This document shows positions 17,882 to 26,663 of a DNA stretch of 64,000 bases, one piece after another. The DNA is from Methanobacterium_B sp963825335. Lineage in GTDB: Archaea > Methanobacteriota > Methanobacteria > Methanobacteriales > Methanobacteriaceae. Position 1 is the first letter of the stretch; every line of letters begins with the position of its first letter. Position numbers and translations under genes: made by a program. The stretch is taken from contig CAWGSP010000001.1 in NCBI GenBank assembly GCA_963825335.1, forward strand, positions 868,001 to 932,000, written 5' to 3'. Below the pieces are notes generated by a model. That model searched no databases. It saw only the letters and a program-made list of their open reading frames with translations, and had not been told where the DNA came from.

Positions 17882-19386
17882 GCACTGCTATTCCTGGACT
17901 TTTAATCCCATTGATGGTAATTGTTCCGATCACATGTGCTTTATTCCTGAATTTGCTACATGAAAGGAGTAGAACTGTAAAAGTAATTTCGGTAGTGGCG
18001 GCTTTAGCACTCCCATTGATACCGCTACTTGCAAATTATGGGTTACAGTACTTCGGTGGATATGTTCCACTGATCCAGAACCCTTCAATAGCAGCAGGTG
18101 TTCCAGCATCTATAACTGGGGGTGTCCTCAGTGTTTTCCACCCTGGAATAATGTACGTATTTGGCAGTGCCCAGAGGCTGATGATATTCATTTTAGGAAT
18201 AATATCACTCTTTGTGATATTCATATCCATATATGAGGTTAAAAAACCTTCAGGGGTTTATATGTACCTCATGCTTATGGGAATAGCATCAACAACTGCG
18301 CTGCTTTTAACAGATGATATATTCAATCTTTTCGTATTCTTCGAGGTAGCAGCACTTGCTCAGGTGGGTATAGTCCTAGTTTCGAGGGTAGACAACAATT
18401 ATGAAACTGCACTCAAGTACATGATAATAGGAAGCATGGCTTCGCCAATGCTCCTGCTGGGAATAGCTCTTCTACTGGGAGTAACGGGAAATGTAAACGT
18501 TACAGATATTGTTTATTCGATAAAACATGGATTGGTCAACCCACAGAGTCCAGTTTTGTTGATGGCATGCAGCCTAATAATTTTTGGATGGCTCTACGGA
18601 ACGGGTCTTCCACCTTTCCACACACTCAAATCTGCAATGTACAGTAAAGCTCTACCAACAGGAGCAGCACTTCTACAAGCATTTTCAGTATTCAGCCTAG
18701 TTGCTCTTGGAGTCATAATCCTTAGAATATTCGATTATCTGCCGTTCACCCATGTGTTTTTCATAGGAATATCTCTCATGGCCATGGTACTTGGAATTAC
18801 CATGGCGATAACCCAGACAGACTTCAAAAGATTAATAGGTTACCTGGCTGTAGGTGAACTCGGATACATCGGGGTGGGTCTTGGACTCAGCACAGTGTTC
18901 GGGATCACAGCAGGACTTTTCCAAGCCGTGAATGAAGCGGTTATAACAGCATTTCTCTTCATAGGATTCGGTACTATAATGTACAAAACCAAAGAAACAG
19001 ATATGAGAAAATTGGGGGGAATGTTGGTAGCATCACCCAAATCAGCACTTCTCGTACTCTTAGCGGGGCTTGCAATGGCTGGTGTACCTCCGTTCAATGC
19101 TTTCCAGAGTAAATTAATGCTGGTCCAGGCTTCATTAAATTCTGGCTTGCCCGAAATAGCTATAATAATGGTTTTAATGAGTATTGTAACATTTATGACA
19201 TTCATGAGGGCTTTCCATACAATATACTTGCGACCAAAACCTGTCGATCTTGTAATTGAAAATGAAAAGGTACCGCGGGCAACGCTGGTGGCTATGGTTG
19301 TATTTTTAATCATTTGCCTAGCATTTGGTCTCTTTCCACAACTCGCAACCAACTACTTACATGGATTTGCAATGACCATTTCTTAA
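17878..19386 (+). CDS. ehbF: Energy-converting hydrogenase B subunit F (NuoN/MrpD-like antiporter subunit)
   Basis: 502 residues with about 14 membrane helices, the standard size of the proton-pumping antiporter subunit in complex I and Mrp systems. Conserved features are the Glu in LFVFFEVAALAQVG, the lysine-bearing helix around YETALKYMIIGS, and FHTLKSAMYSKALP. It is the main candidate for ion translocation in Ehb. Start at ATG 17878 behind ggaggg. Confidence 0.96.
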   Translation: MSTAIPGLLIPLMVIVPITCALFLNLLHERSRTVKVISVVAALALPLIPLLANYGLQYFGGYVPLIQNPSIAAGVPASITGGVLSVFHPGIMYVFGSAQRLMIFILGIISLFVIFISIYEVKKPSGVYMYLMLMGIASTTALLLTDDIFNLFVFFEVAALAQVGIVLVSRVDNNYETALKYMIIGSMASPMLLLGIALLLGVTGNVNVTDIVYSIKHGLVNPQSPVLLMACSLIIFGWLYGTGLPPFHTLKSAMYSKALPTGAALLQAFSVFSLVALGVIILRIFDYLPFTHVFFIGISLMAMVLGITMAITQTDFKRLIGYLAVGELGYIGVGLGLSTVFGITAGLFQAVNEAVITAFLFIGFGTIMYKTKETDMRKLGGMLVASPKSALLVLLAGLAMAGVPPFNAFQSKLMLVQASLNSGLPEIAIIMVLMSIVTFMTFMRAFHTIYLRPKPVDLVIENEKVPRATLVAMVVFLIICLAFGLFPQLATNYLHGFAMTIS

Positions 19387-19401
19387 TCGAGAGGGATAAG
19401 T

Positions 19402-19740
19402 ATGAACATATACGATATCATAATAAAAAAAATTAAGGACGTTCGAATGGAAACAGGAAATGAAGATCCTGTTACAAACATGTCCGCAACTGCGATGTTA
19501 ACTGCTGAAATAACAGTCATATCATCGGTTTTAATTGCAGTGGTAATGTTGAGACTCCTGAACAAAACTCTTATGTTGGGATTGGTTGTTTTAATCTTCA
19601 TAGTTATGTTTCTGGCTATGCCGATCATGCCCAGACTCAAGAGGGAGCAGAACGACTCACTGGCTAGTATGAGTTTTTATGTGATCGTTGGACTCGCAAT
19701 CATAGTATCACTTTTCTATTGGGGGAATTTAAATGGCTGA
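19402..19740 (+). CDS. ehbG: Energy-converting hydrogenase B subunit G
   Basis: 112 residues: a soluble N-terminal stretch (about 35 residues) followed by three hydrophobic segments. Position between the antiporter subunit F and subunit H, and size, identify it as EhbG; I know of no wider family function. Start behind gaggga. The end overlaps ehbH by eight bases. Confidence 0.85.
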   Translation: MNIYDIIIKKIKDVRMETGNEDPVTNMSATAMLTAEITVISSVLIAVVMLRLLNKTLMLGLVVLIFIVMFLAMPIMPRLKREQNDSLASMSFYVIVGLAIIVSLFYWGNLNG

Positions 19741-20017
19741 TGGATCTAGAAATCTTATTGCCGGACTTGCACTCCTAGTGTTTTCGGCAACACTATTCCA
19801 AACAATATATCAATTTAAACCCATGATCTACCCGGGTATAAGCTATCTATACAACTGGATTGGGCCGCATATAGCCCCTAACATGGTAACAAATGTTGTA
19901 TTTGATTGGAGGGGATATGACACACTGGGAGAAGCTTTAATACTTGTAACTGCTGTTATTGTAACACTACTGATCTTCGGCAGAGGTCAAGTAGATCTTG
20001 GAGGTGATGAAGAATGA
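19733..20017 (+). CDS. ehbH: Energy-converting hydrogenase B subunit H (MbhE-like)
   Basis: 94 residues with two membrane segments and the motif NVVFDWRGYDTLGEALIL. This is the hallmark of the MbhE/MrpB-type fragment (VxxIxxxYRxxDTLGE in relatives), part of the antiporter module. Starts eight bases inside ehbG and overlaps ehbI by four bases (ATGA). Confidence 0.9.
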   Translation: MADGSRNLIAGLALLVFSATLFQTIYQFKPMIYPGISYLYNWIGPHIAPNMVTNVVFDWRGYDTLGEALILVTAVIVTLLIFGRGQVDLGGDEE

Positions 20018-20487
20018 GTATGATACTCAAATTATTCGCATTCCCTGCCGCTGTGGTATTTATATGCTACGGTATATTGACGATCCTCGGGGGGCACATA
20101 ACTCCTGGTGGAGGTTTTCAAGGAGGAGCCATCATAGCATCAGGGATCATATTTTGTTTGATAGTTTATGGGGTAGATGATAGCCCAATAAAAATTTCAA
20201 AAACATTCATAGCTTCACTCGAAAGTATAGGGGCACTGGGATTCATATTTCTAGGATTAGCAGGACTATTAACATCTGGGTTTTTCCTCTACAATCTTGG
20301 AGTTGACCTATACCATATAGTACCCCCATTTATAAGCAACATATTTGACTATCCAGATCCACTACACGCAGGTATTTTACCCTATCTAAACTTTGTGGTT
20401 GGTTTAGAAGTACTGGTGGGCCTAAGTGCAGTTGTTATAACATTCTTACAGAGTGATAAACTCATTAAGGAAATGGAGCGTAAATAA
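20014..20487 (+). CDS. ehbI: Energy-converting hydrogenase B subunit I (MnhB-like)
   Basis: 157 residues with four membrane helices and GGHITPGGGFQGGAIIASG, the unmistakable MrpB/MnhB signature. Together with subunits A-F and H it completes a nearly full Mrp-type ion-translocating module attached to the hydrogenase. Confidence 0.95.
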   Translation: MSMILKLFAFPAAVVFICYGILTILGGHITPGGGFQGGAIIASGIIFCLIVYGVDDSPIKISKTFIASLESIGALGFIFLGLAGLLTSGFFLYNLGVDLYHIVPPFISNIFDYPDPLHAGILPYLNFVVGLEVLVGLSAVVITFLQSDKLIKEMERK

Positions 20488-20488
20488 G

Positions 20489-20737
20489 ATGGTTTACAGC
20501 GGCCCAATTATTCTTGGATTCATATTAGGATTTATATTAGGAACCAGGATCCAACCAAGTCCAACCAGCAAATTAAAATTTCCAACATCGGTATACATCG
20601 TGCTTCTCATAGTGGTTATACTGATAGCTATTCAACAGGGCCCATTCCCATTTTATACGGATACACCAGTTGCAAACGGAATTATAGCAGCCATTATAGG
20701 GGTAATAGTGGGTAAAATAACATTTGGAAGAGGATAA
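20489..20737 (+). CDS. ehbJ: Energy-converting hydrogenase B subunit J
   Basis: 82 residues, three hydrophobic segments, starting MVYSGPIILGFILGF. The ATG at 20489 lies two bases after the ehbI stop with ggag in the ehbI coding end; the upstream in-frame start at 20453 is inside ehbI. Called EhbJ from size and position; no known motif. Confidence 0.85.
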   Translation: MVYSGPIILGFILGFILGTRIQPSPTSKLKFPTSVYIVLLIVVILIAIQQGPFPFYTDTPVANGIIAAIIGVIVGKITFGRG

Positions 20738-20805
20738 TGAAGAAATTATGAAAAAGAGTCAACCAATACTAACATCAACAGAATATCAAATAAGAAGGTA
20801 ATGTA

Positions 20806-22167
20806 ATGTTCCTATCAACAAATAAATGTGAAGGCATTGGAAAGTGCATCGAAGAATGTCCAACTAACGCCATAAGAATCATAGAGGGCAAGGCATTTAG
20901 CTGCATCACATGTGGTGCATGTGCAGATGCCTGTCCAAACAATGCCATCTTTAAAAATAAGTACGGTGGTTATGTTGTGGACAGGGCGAAATGTAATGCC
21001 TGTGGTGTCTGCGAGATGACCTGCCCAGTAAACAGTATAAAGATCGAAGAAGGAGTTGTGAAGGGTATCTGTGCAAGATGCGGCATCTGTGTTGATGCAT
21101 GTCCAATTCATGCAAGAGTGGATGCACAAGATGTAATCGAAGACAGACAGCTTAAATTCCTTGAATCGTTAAATTTAACCATTCAACACGGCCCACAAAC
21201 CGAAAAAGAAGAAGATAATGCAATAAGAACTAATATCTGTACAGATCAAGAAAAATGCACAGCTTGTGGTAGGTGTGACTATTACTGTCCAACAGGTGCT
21301 GTGATAGTTGATACTGATTCAGAAGGAAAATGTACCGACTGCAGGATATGTGAAGATGTTTGTCCAGTTAATGCAATCAGTGAAGGGGTCATTGATCCAG
21401 ATAAATGTACACTGTGTCTTAAGTGCATTGCTGAATGTCCCAACAATGCAATGTATGTGGAAGACTTCAAGGTGAAGATCATCAAACCCGATGCTGGTGA
21501 GAAAAGCACGGGATCCATCATATCGTGTCTTAACTGTGGACTCTGTGCAGAAGCTTGCACACACGGAGCCCTGCGTGTAATTAATGGAAAACTCCGTTAC
21601 GATCCTACCCTCTGTGAAGATTGTGATACCCTGGAATGTATTGATGTATGTCCTGTAGGTACAATAAGAGAATCTGGAGATCCTAAACGCCGTGTAAAAG
21701 GATTTTGTGTGTCATGTGGAAAATGTGTACAATCCTGTGATGTTAATAAAGCCAGGGTTCTTAAACAAGTTGAGTGGAATGGAGAAGTTACAAATGACTG
21801 TATATCTTGCGGTATTTGCTCAGAATTATGTCCTAAAGATGCTATTACATTAAGAAGAGGTTCAATAGATGTTGACCTTGAAAAATGTGTGCTTTGCGAG
21901 ACATGTGCCATTCATTGCCCAGTCGATGCGATTCCAAGAACAGCCACGGTTAAAAAATCTGTTAAGGATGGTTTCAACTTTGTACAAGAAAAGCTGTGTA
22001 TGAAATGCAAACTTTGCACTAAAATATGTCCGGAAGAAGCCATAACTGAAGATGCAAATGGTAAAATGGTAGTTGATGAATCAAAATGTACTTATTGTGG
22101 GGCTTGTTCCAATGCATGTCCTGCAAGGGCAATAATACTTGAAAGAGAATTTGAGGTTACAGAATGA
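20806..22167 (+). CDS. ehbK: Energy-converting hydrogenase B subunit K, polyferredoxin
   Basis: 453 residues made almost entirely of ferredoxin modules. I count twelve canonical CxxCxxCxxxC motifs (for example CITCGACADACPN, CNACGVCEMTCPV, CTYCGACSNACPA) plus two variants (CEGIGKCIEECP near the start, and CEDCDTLECIDVCP with a longer spacing). With alternate pairing it can hold about a dozen [4Fe-4S] clusters. It would wire electrons between the hydrogenase core and ferredoxin-dependent partners on the cytoplasmic side. Overlaps ehbL by four bases. Confidence 0.95.
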   Translation: MFLSTNKCEGIGKCIEECPTNAIRIIEGKAFSCITCGACADACPNNAIFKNKYGGYVVDRAKCNACGVCEMTCPVNSIKIEEGVVKGICARCGICVDACPIHARVDAQDVIEDRQLKFLESLNLTIQHGPQTEKEEDNAIRTNICTDQEKCTACGRCDYYCPTGAVIVDTDSEGKCTDCRICEDVCPVNAISEGVIDPDKCTLCLKCIAECPNNAMYVEDFKVKIIKPDAGEKSTGSIISCLNCGLCAEACTHGALRVINGKLRYDPTLCEDCDTLECIDVCPVGTIRESGDPKRRVKGFCVSCGKCVQSCDVNKARVLKQVEWNGEVTNDCISCGICSELCPKDAITLRRGSIDVDLEKCVLCETCAIHCPVDAIPRTATVKKSVKDGFNFVQEKLCMKCKLCTKICPEEAITEDANGKMVVDESKCTYCGACSNACPARAIILEREFEVTE

Positions 22168-22649
22168 AAGATTTAATTCGAATATTTTTGGAGGGAATTT
22201 TAACCAACACCCGGAGGATCCTCTTTGCATCTGACAGAGTTACAGATATGGAACTCAGAAATAAAATCCTCGAGGGAAAAATTGTTCCAACCGACAAGGT
22301 TGCGGAGGTTTCGTGTATAGGTTGCGGAGGATGTTCTAATGCATGTCCAACAAAAGCCATAGAAATGGTGGAACTTCCAGAACCAATCAAACTCATAGAG
22401 GGTCTTGTAAAGGATAAGATACCCGTACTCGACAGTCTGAAATGTGTGAACTGTTACTATTGCCACGATTTCTGTCCATTATATGCTCTGTTTGGACAAG
22501 CTGGTACCATACATCCGAATGATGTTGGTATTGTGGAATCGGACATAACTAAATTATTAGAAAAGCCTATAAAAATATCAGATGATAAAATTGCCTTTAT
22601 CTCTCAGTACTTATCGGATTCAACTATACTCAAAAAGAGGAAAGAGTAA
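22164..22649 (+). CDS. ehbL: Energy-converting hydrogenase B subunit L, two-cluster ferredoxin
   Basis: 161 residues with two cluster motifs, CIGCGGCSNACPTK and CVNCYYCHDFCPLY, in the NuoI/EchF arrangement (two [4Fe-4S] clusters feeding the small subunit). ATG overlaps the ehbK stop as ATGA. A 33-codon micro-ORF starts on its stop codon. Confidence 0.93.
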   Translation: MKDLIRIFLEGILTNTRRILFASDRVTDMELRNKILEGKIVPTDKVAEVSCIGCGGCSNACPTKAIEMVELPEPIKLIEGLVKDKIPVLDSLKCVNCYYCHDFCPLYALFGQAGTIHPNDVGIVESDITKLLEKPIKISDDKIAFISQYLSDSTILKKRKE

Positions 22650-22750
22650 TGAATGAACTCTTAACTCGCATTCAGAAAAATGAGACAACACTCAAAACTA
22701 AACAATTCATTAAAAAAAGGAAAATTACAATAGTAAGAGGGATAATATGA
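22649..22750 (+). CDS. Putative 33-residue micro-ORF between ehbL and ehbM
   Basis: The ATG (22649-22651) overlaps the ehbL stop as TAATG and is preceded by gagg 8 bases upstream. The frame (MNELLTRIQKNETTLKTKQF, then 13 more residues, rich in Lys and Ile) ends in TGA overlapping the ehbM ATG as ATGA. It fills the whole 97-bp gap, coupled on both sides. The predicted peptide is basic (net positive, IKKRK). No family recognised. The ehbM start also has its own gaggg signal inside the frame. Confidence 0.4.
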   Translation: MNELLTRIQKNETTLKTKQFIKKRKITIVRGII

Positions 22751-23193
22751 GTTTAAAATCATATTCAAGGGCAAGGGCCATTCATGTAATGCTCGTATAT
22801 ACTGGAGGATGTAATGGTTGTGATATTGAAATTGTCAACTGTATATTCTCACCCAAGTACGATGCAGAACAATACAAGGTGTTCCTGACCTGGAATCCGA
22901 GGGAAGCCGATGTACTTGTGGTTACTGGTCCTGTGACAAGACACAACGAAAAGCCATTATTAGAAATATATAACGCAATACCCGAACCCAAGGCTGTTAT
23001 TGCAGCGGGTGCATGTGCATTGATGGGGGGAGTTTACAAAAATATACATGGCGATATACCTTCCGAAGAGATCATGGGTCCGGTTGACAACATAATACCT
23101 GTTGATGCGAAGGTTCCGGGATGTGCAGTAAGGCCTGAAGATATATTATCGGGTGTAGTAGCAGCTCTACCTTTATTATTGAATGCAAAATAG
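22747..23193 (+). CDS. ehbM: Energy-converting hydrogenase B subunit M, [NiFe] hydrogenase small subunit
   Basis: 148 residues, the short form of small subunit carrying only the cluster next to the active site. Its ligands are GGCNGCDIE, GACALMGG and PGCAVRPEDI (Cys-x2-Cys, then GxC, then PGCxxxP). It passes electrons between the nickel-iron site in EhbN and the ferredoxin EhbL. Confidence 0.96.
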   Translation: MSLKSYSRARAIHVMLVYTGGCNGCDIEIVNCIFSPKYDAEQYKVFLTWNPREADVLVVTGPVTRHNEKPLLEIYNAIPEPKAVIAAGACALMGGVYKNIHGDIPSEEIMGPVDNIIPVDAKVPGCAVRPEDILSGVVAALPLLLNAK

Positions 23194-23248
23194 GAAGATA
23201 TCCCTATATCCTGATATAATTGGAAATATCAAATTTGAAGGTGTTTTT

Positions 23249-24382
23249 ATGAATGAAGATAATGAGACAACCCAAAAAAATGTCATTGAAACCGAGGTTA
23301 CAATGGGCACGGTGCACTCTGCAGCAATTGAACCATATAGAGTAAGACTGTTTGTAGAGGATGAAATGGTTAAGGATGCTGAAATAACTGTAGGTATCAA
23401 TCACAGAGGTATAGAAAGGATAATGGAGGGATTGCCCGTTGAAAAGGCAAACAGTTTAACCGAAAAAATATGTGGTATATGTTCGAACAGTCACATATGG
23501 AATTCTGTTCTTGTTGCTGAAAAGGCAATAGGTATAGATGTGCCTGAACGTGCACAGTATATAAGAGTCATAATGGAAGAACTAGAACGTCTACACAGCC
23601 ACATGCTCTATCTTGCCCATGGATGTGAGGTGCTTGGTCACGAAACATTTGCAATGCGTGTATTCTACATCCGTGAAACAGTGATGGAACTACTTCGAAT
23701 GATTGGCGGCAACAGAGTACAGTACGGTGTATCCATAATTGGGGGAGTAAGACCTCGCTGCGAACTTGATGAGATGAGGATACAGAAGATCAGAGAGGGA
23801 ATGGACGTCATCGAGGAGAAAATAATAGAATTTGCCGATCGATTCGTTTCAGATCCAATGATCATGTCACGTGTAACAGGGGTGGGTGTTTTATCACAAA
23901 AACAAGCAATAGAACTGGCTGCAACAGGACCAACCCTAAGAGCTACCGGTGTCAACACAGATCTTCGAACAGAAATGGAGGCATACCAACCGTTCGAATT
24001 CGATGTAATAACACAGGACGATGGAGATGTTAAATCAAATTTACTCGTGAGGGTATTGGAAATCCCCGAGGCAATAAAAATTATAAGACAAGCAGTTGAC
24101 AATTTACCCACTGGTAAAATAACTAACAGAAGCTGGGAGATGCAGGATGCTCCGATTACCAAGAGTTATATCGAAGTTCCAAGGGGAAAACTCTATCATT
24201 CATATTCACTCGAAGATGGCAGAGTCAGAAATTCCATTGTAAGAACACCTTCCATAACTAACATAGGAGCCATGCAATACGCTGCAGTAGGACATCATAT
24301 AACAGATGCACAGCTCGCAATCGTACAGTGCGATCCATGTTTCACATGTACAGATCGTGCGATCCAGATAATCAAAATATAA
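23249..24382 (+). CDS. ehbN: Energy-converting hydrogenase B subunit N, [NiFe] hydrogenase large subunit
   Basis: 377 residues from ATG 23249 behind gaaggtg; the longer frame from 23183 runs back into ehbM and is rejected. The nickel ligands are complete: KICGICSNSH near residue 80 and the C-terminal DPCFTCTDR. Only about ten residues follow the second motif, so there is little or no cleavable C-terminal tail, as is usual for Ech-type large subunits lacking maturation cleavage. Confidence 0.97.
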   Translation: MNEDNETTQKNVIETEVTMGTVHSAAIEPYRVRLFVEDEMVKDAEITVGINHRGIERIMEGLPVEKANSLTEKICGICSNSHIWNSVLVAEKAIGIDVPERAQYIRVIMEELERLHSHMLYLAHGCEVLGHETFAMRVFYIRETVMELLRMIGGNRVQYGVSIIGGVRPRCELDEMRIQKIREGMDVIEEKIIEFADRFVSDPMIMSRVTGVGVLSQKQAIELAATGPTLRATGVNTDLRTEMEAYQPFEFDVITQDDGDVKSNLLVRVLEIPEAIKIIRQAVDNLPTGKITNRSWEMQDAPITKSYIEVPRGKLYHSYSLEDGRVRNSIVRTPSITNIGAMQYAAVGHHITDAQLAIVQCDPCFTCTDRAIQIIKI

Positions 24383-24393
24383 AGGAGATCATG

Positions 24394-25383
24394 ATGACAG
24401 CACTAAATTCCCTGATAGCCATAATAGGAACGTTGATAGTTGCATTATTAGTCAGTGTATGGCTTCCAGGTATAGAAAGGAAGTTTATACAAGCCAGGAT
24501 ACAGCAAAGGGTAGGTCCTCCTATATCAAGTGGAGGAATAATGGCACCGATCAAATTCTTCTTTAAGGAAACAATCAAACCATACTCTCCAATGCCACGA
24601 TTATATAACGCACTTCCATTGATAAGCCTTTTATCGGTAATATTTATATTATTATTCCTGATGCCCCAGCTCTATGTGTTTGCTGCCCTTACAAGTATAA
24701 TAGCTGTAGTGGGTCTTTTAAAGATCGAAGAGGTCGTTTACATGTTCATGGGATCCCTTTCAAAATCGGTAATGTCCCTCAAAATGCCATTTCCCGACAT
24801 TGTTAAAGGAGCCAAACACCCAAACACCCAAAGATCCTATCTTGAAGAACTCAGTTCGCTCAGAGCATTTAGATTAATTGCCTTCGGATCATTTCCAATA
24901 TACATTGCCCTTTTTGTCCCAGTGGCAATATCTAAAAGTATATACATCAGTGGAATAGTAACATATCAGCACATTCATGGACCTGTATTATTTACATTGG
25001 CCGGAGTAATGGGAGCAATAGTGTTTTTCATTGGTTATATGATTTTATTGAATGAATACCCATTCGCAATTCTTAAAACGAAAGCAGATGTTATTGAAGG
25101 TCCTTTAATGGAATATGCAGCTAAATATAGGGCATATGTTTACTTAACTCGTGGTTTGCTGATGTTTGTATTAGCCAGTCTTTTCACTACATTATTCCTA
25201 GGAATTCCACCAAATTTATTTAGTTTGAATATATTAGTGACAATAGCAGTGGCATTAATATTCCCAATTCTCATGGCTGTCATGAGTGCATTTTCACCAA
25301 TATTCACCTATAAACAGTTTTATCCTACAGTTACAGGGGTTTCCATCATAGGGATATTGGCGATTATAGTGTCATTTCTATAA
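24394..25383 (+). CDS. ehbO: Energy-converting hydrogenase B subunit O (NuoH-like)
   Basis: 329 residues with about eight membrane helices. Family features: LPGIERKFIQARIQQRVGP near the N-terminus, KFFFKETIKPY, and EGPLMEYAAKYRAYVYL. NuoH-type subunits anchor the soluble hydrogenase to the membrane module and couple electron transfer to ion movement. Two adjacent ATGs are possible; 24394 has better spacing from aaggag. Confidence 0.95.
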   Translation: MTALNSLIAIIGTLIVALLVSVWLPGIERKFIQARIQQRVGPPISSGGIMAPIKFFFKETIKPYSPMPRLYNALPLISLLSVIFILLFLMPQLYVFAALTSIIAVVGLLKIEEVVYMFMGSLSKSVMSLKMPFPDIVKGAKHPNTQRSYLEELSSLRAFRLIAFGSFPIYIALFVPVAISKSIYISGIVTYQHIHGPVLFTLAGVMGAIVFFIGYMILLNEYPFAILKTKADVIEGPLMEYAAKYRAYVYLTRGLLMFVLASLFTTLFLGIPPNLFSLNILVTIAVALIFPILMAVMSAFSPIFTYKQFYPTVTGVSIIGILAIIVSFL

Positions 25384-25464
25384 AGAAATGCCGAACATGT
25401 TATTCAAGAGAATTATCCAATTATATGTGATTGCATTATAAAATAAATCTATCAGGTGATTTAT

Positions 25465-25737
25465 ATGAAGTTCGTTGTAAGCCCCATGCACATAATAAGT
25501 ATTGGGGGCTATATTGTTGAAACACAGTTCCCATACCGAAATTTAATCGTTGTCAATCCAACAGAAGAACCTATAAAAATCGATATCCCTATCTTTACGG
25601 AAGACTGGATAGAAGAACACAGACAACTGGGTCTCGAAATAACACCCATATCTGAAGATGATAGTTTCCTTAGGAAATACAGAAGGGCTAAAATCAAGCT
25701 TGACAAACTCAAAGAAGAAAAATCATCGGGCACATGA
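25465..25737 (+). CDS. ehbP: Energy-converting hydrogenase B subunit P
   Basis: 90 residues, soluble: MKFVVSPMHIISIGGYIVET then PYRNLIVVNPTEEPIKIDIP. Called EhbP from its place directly after the NuoH-like subunit and its size. The biochemical role is unknown. Start at ATG 25465 behind aggtgat. It lies 81 bp after ehbO and is the last gene of the contiguous ehb set here. Confidence 0.85.
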   Translation: MKFVVSPMHIISIGGYIVETQFPYRNLIVVNPTEEPIKIDIPIFTEDWIEEHRQLGLEITPISEDDSFLRKYRRAKIKLDKLKEEKSSGT

Positions 25738-26101
25738 TTTCTTTGTTTCCCAAGAACTATTGTAGATATGATATTGAAGTTCAACAAATTAGAAAACTTA
25801 TAACTTATAACAATAATTTTTTATTATTAATATAATGATCAATTTTTCACATGATCCTGTTTTCAAGGGCCATTCTATTTAAATGAACATTAGAATATGA
25901 AAGTCATTCATATGATGTCTGGATAATCCCCTGATCTACCAAAATGCCCATTATGATGGTTCCATTACAGAATTTTCATCATGATCATTGGCATGAAATT
26001 ATTCTATATTATTGTTGATTACCAATAAAGAAGACGAATAGCAACATGAATAACAGATCAGAGATTATTTTTAAAATATTAACTTCTAAAATGCAAAATT
26101 T
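25738..26101. other. Intergenic region, 364 bp
   Basis: AT-rich spacer. T-rich stretch near 25810-25822 could end the ehb transcript. A TATA-like run (TTTTTAAAATA, 26067-26078) would place a start of transcription close to the ATG at 26102. No RNA gene or reading frame recognised. Confidence 0.45.
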
Positions 26102-26590
26102 ATGGTTGATAACATGAGAAGAACTGACAAGGAAGTCGAAGATAAAAAGGTTATAAAATCAATTATTAACCAAGCTGACTATTGTGTGGTAGCTTTTTCA
26201 GATAATAATATGCCATATATTATTCCTCTAATTTTTGGATACAAAAATAACTGTTTATATTTTCATTCAGCCCCTGAAGGTAAAAAGATTGAAATTCTGA
26301 ATCGTAATAACAGAATCTCATTTTCTATTATAACCGGAACAGAAATTGTTAAATCAGAGAATTCTTGCAATTGGACCATGAAATATATGAGTGTCAATGG
26401 TGAGGGGTGTGCAACATTTGTGACAGATTTTAAACAAAAAAAGAGATGTTTGGACATTATAATGACAAAATATTCTGGAAATAATAGTGTTCATACAGAT
26501 GAATACACATATACCGAAAATTCAATCAACCAAGTTGTTATCATAAAAGTGGAATTAACTAAATTAACCTGTAAAATATCGGGTTATTGA
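26102..26590 (+). CDS. Pyridoxamine 5'-phosphate oxidase-related flavin-binding protein (NimA-like)
   Basis: 162 residues. The pattern MRRTDKEVED, then YCVVAFSDNNMPYIIPLIFGY and LYFHSAPEGKKIEILNRN, is that of the PNPOx-like split-barrel family to which NimA belongs; the HSAxEGKK part binds FMN phosphate in relatives. Function not assignable. It sits between ehbP and the EhbQ-like gene, which I recall as adjacent in Methanothermobacter. The start is either ATG 26102 (nearly leaderless from the upstream TATA) or ATG 26114. Confidence 0.82.
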   Translation: MVDNMRRTDKEVEDKKVIKSIINQADYCVVAFSDNNMPYIIPLIFGYKNNCLYFHSAPEGKKIEILNRNNRISFSIITGTEIVKSENSCNWTMKYMSVNGEGCATFVTDFKQKKRCLDIIMTKYSGNNSVHTDEYTYTENSINQVVIIKVELTKLTCKISGY

Positions 26591-26663
26591 ACTTATAAGA
26601 GATGATTAATTTATTAAGTTCGATAATCATAATTAAAATTAATGATTATAATGGGAGATATTT

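Noticed and set aside
20748..20798. 16-codon frame between ehbJ and ehbK
   Set aside because: Too short, weak start signal, not coupled to ehbK; kept only as a note next to the two better ehb micro-ORFs.
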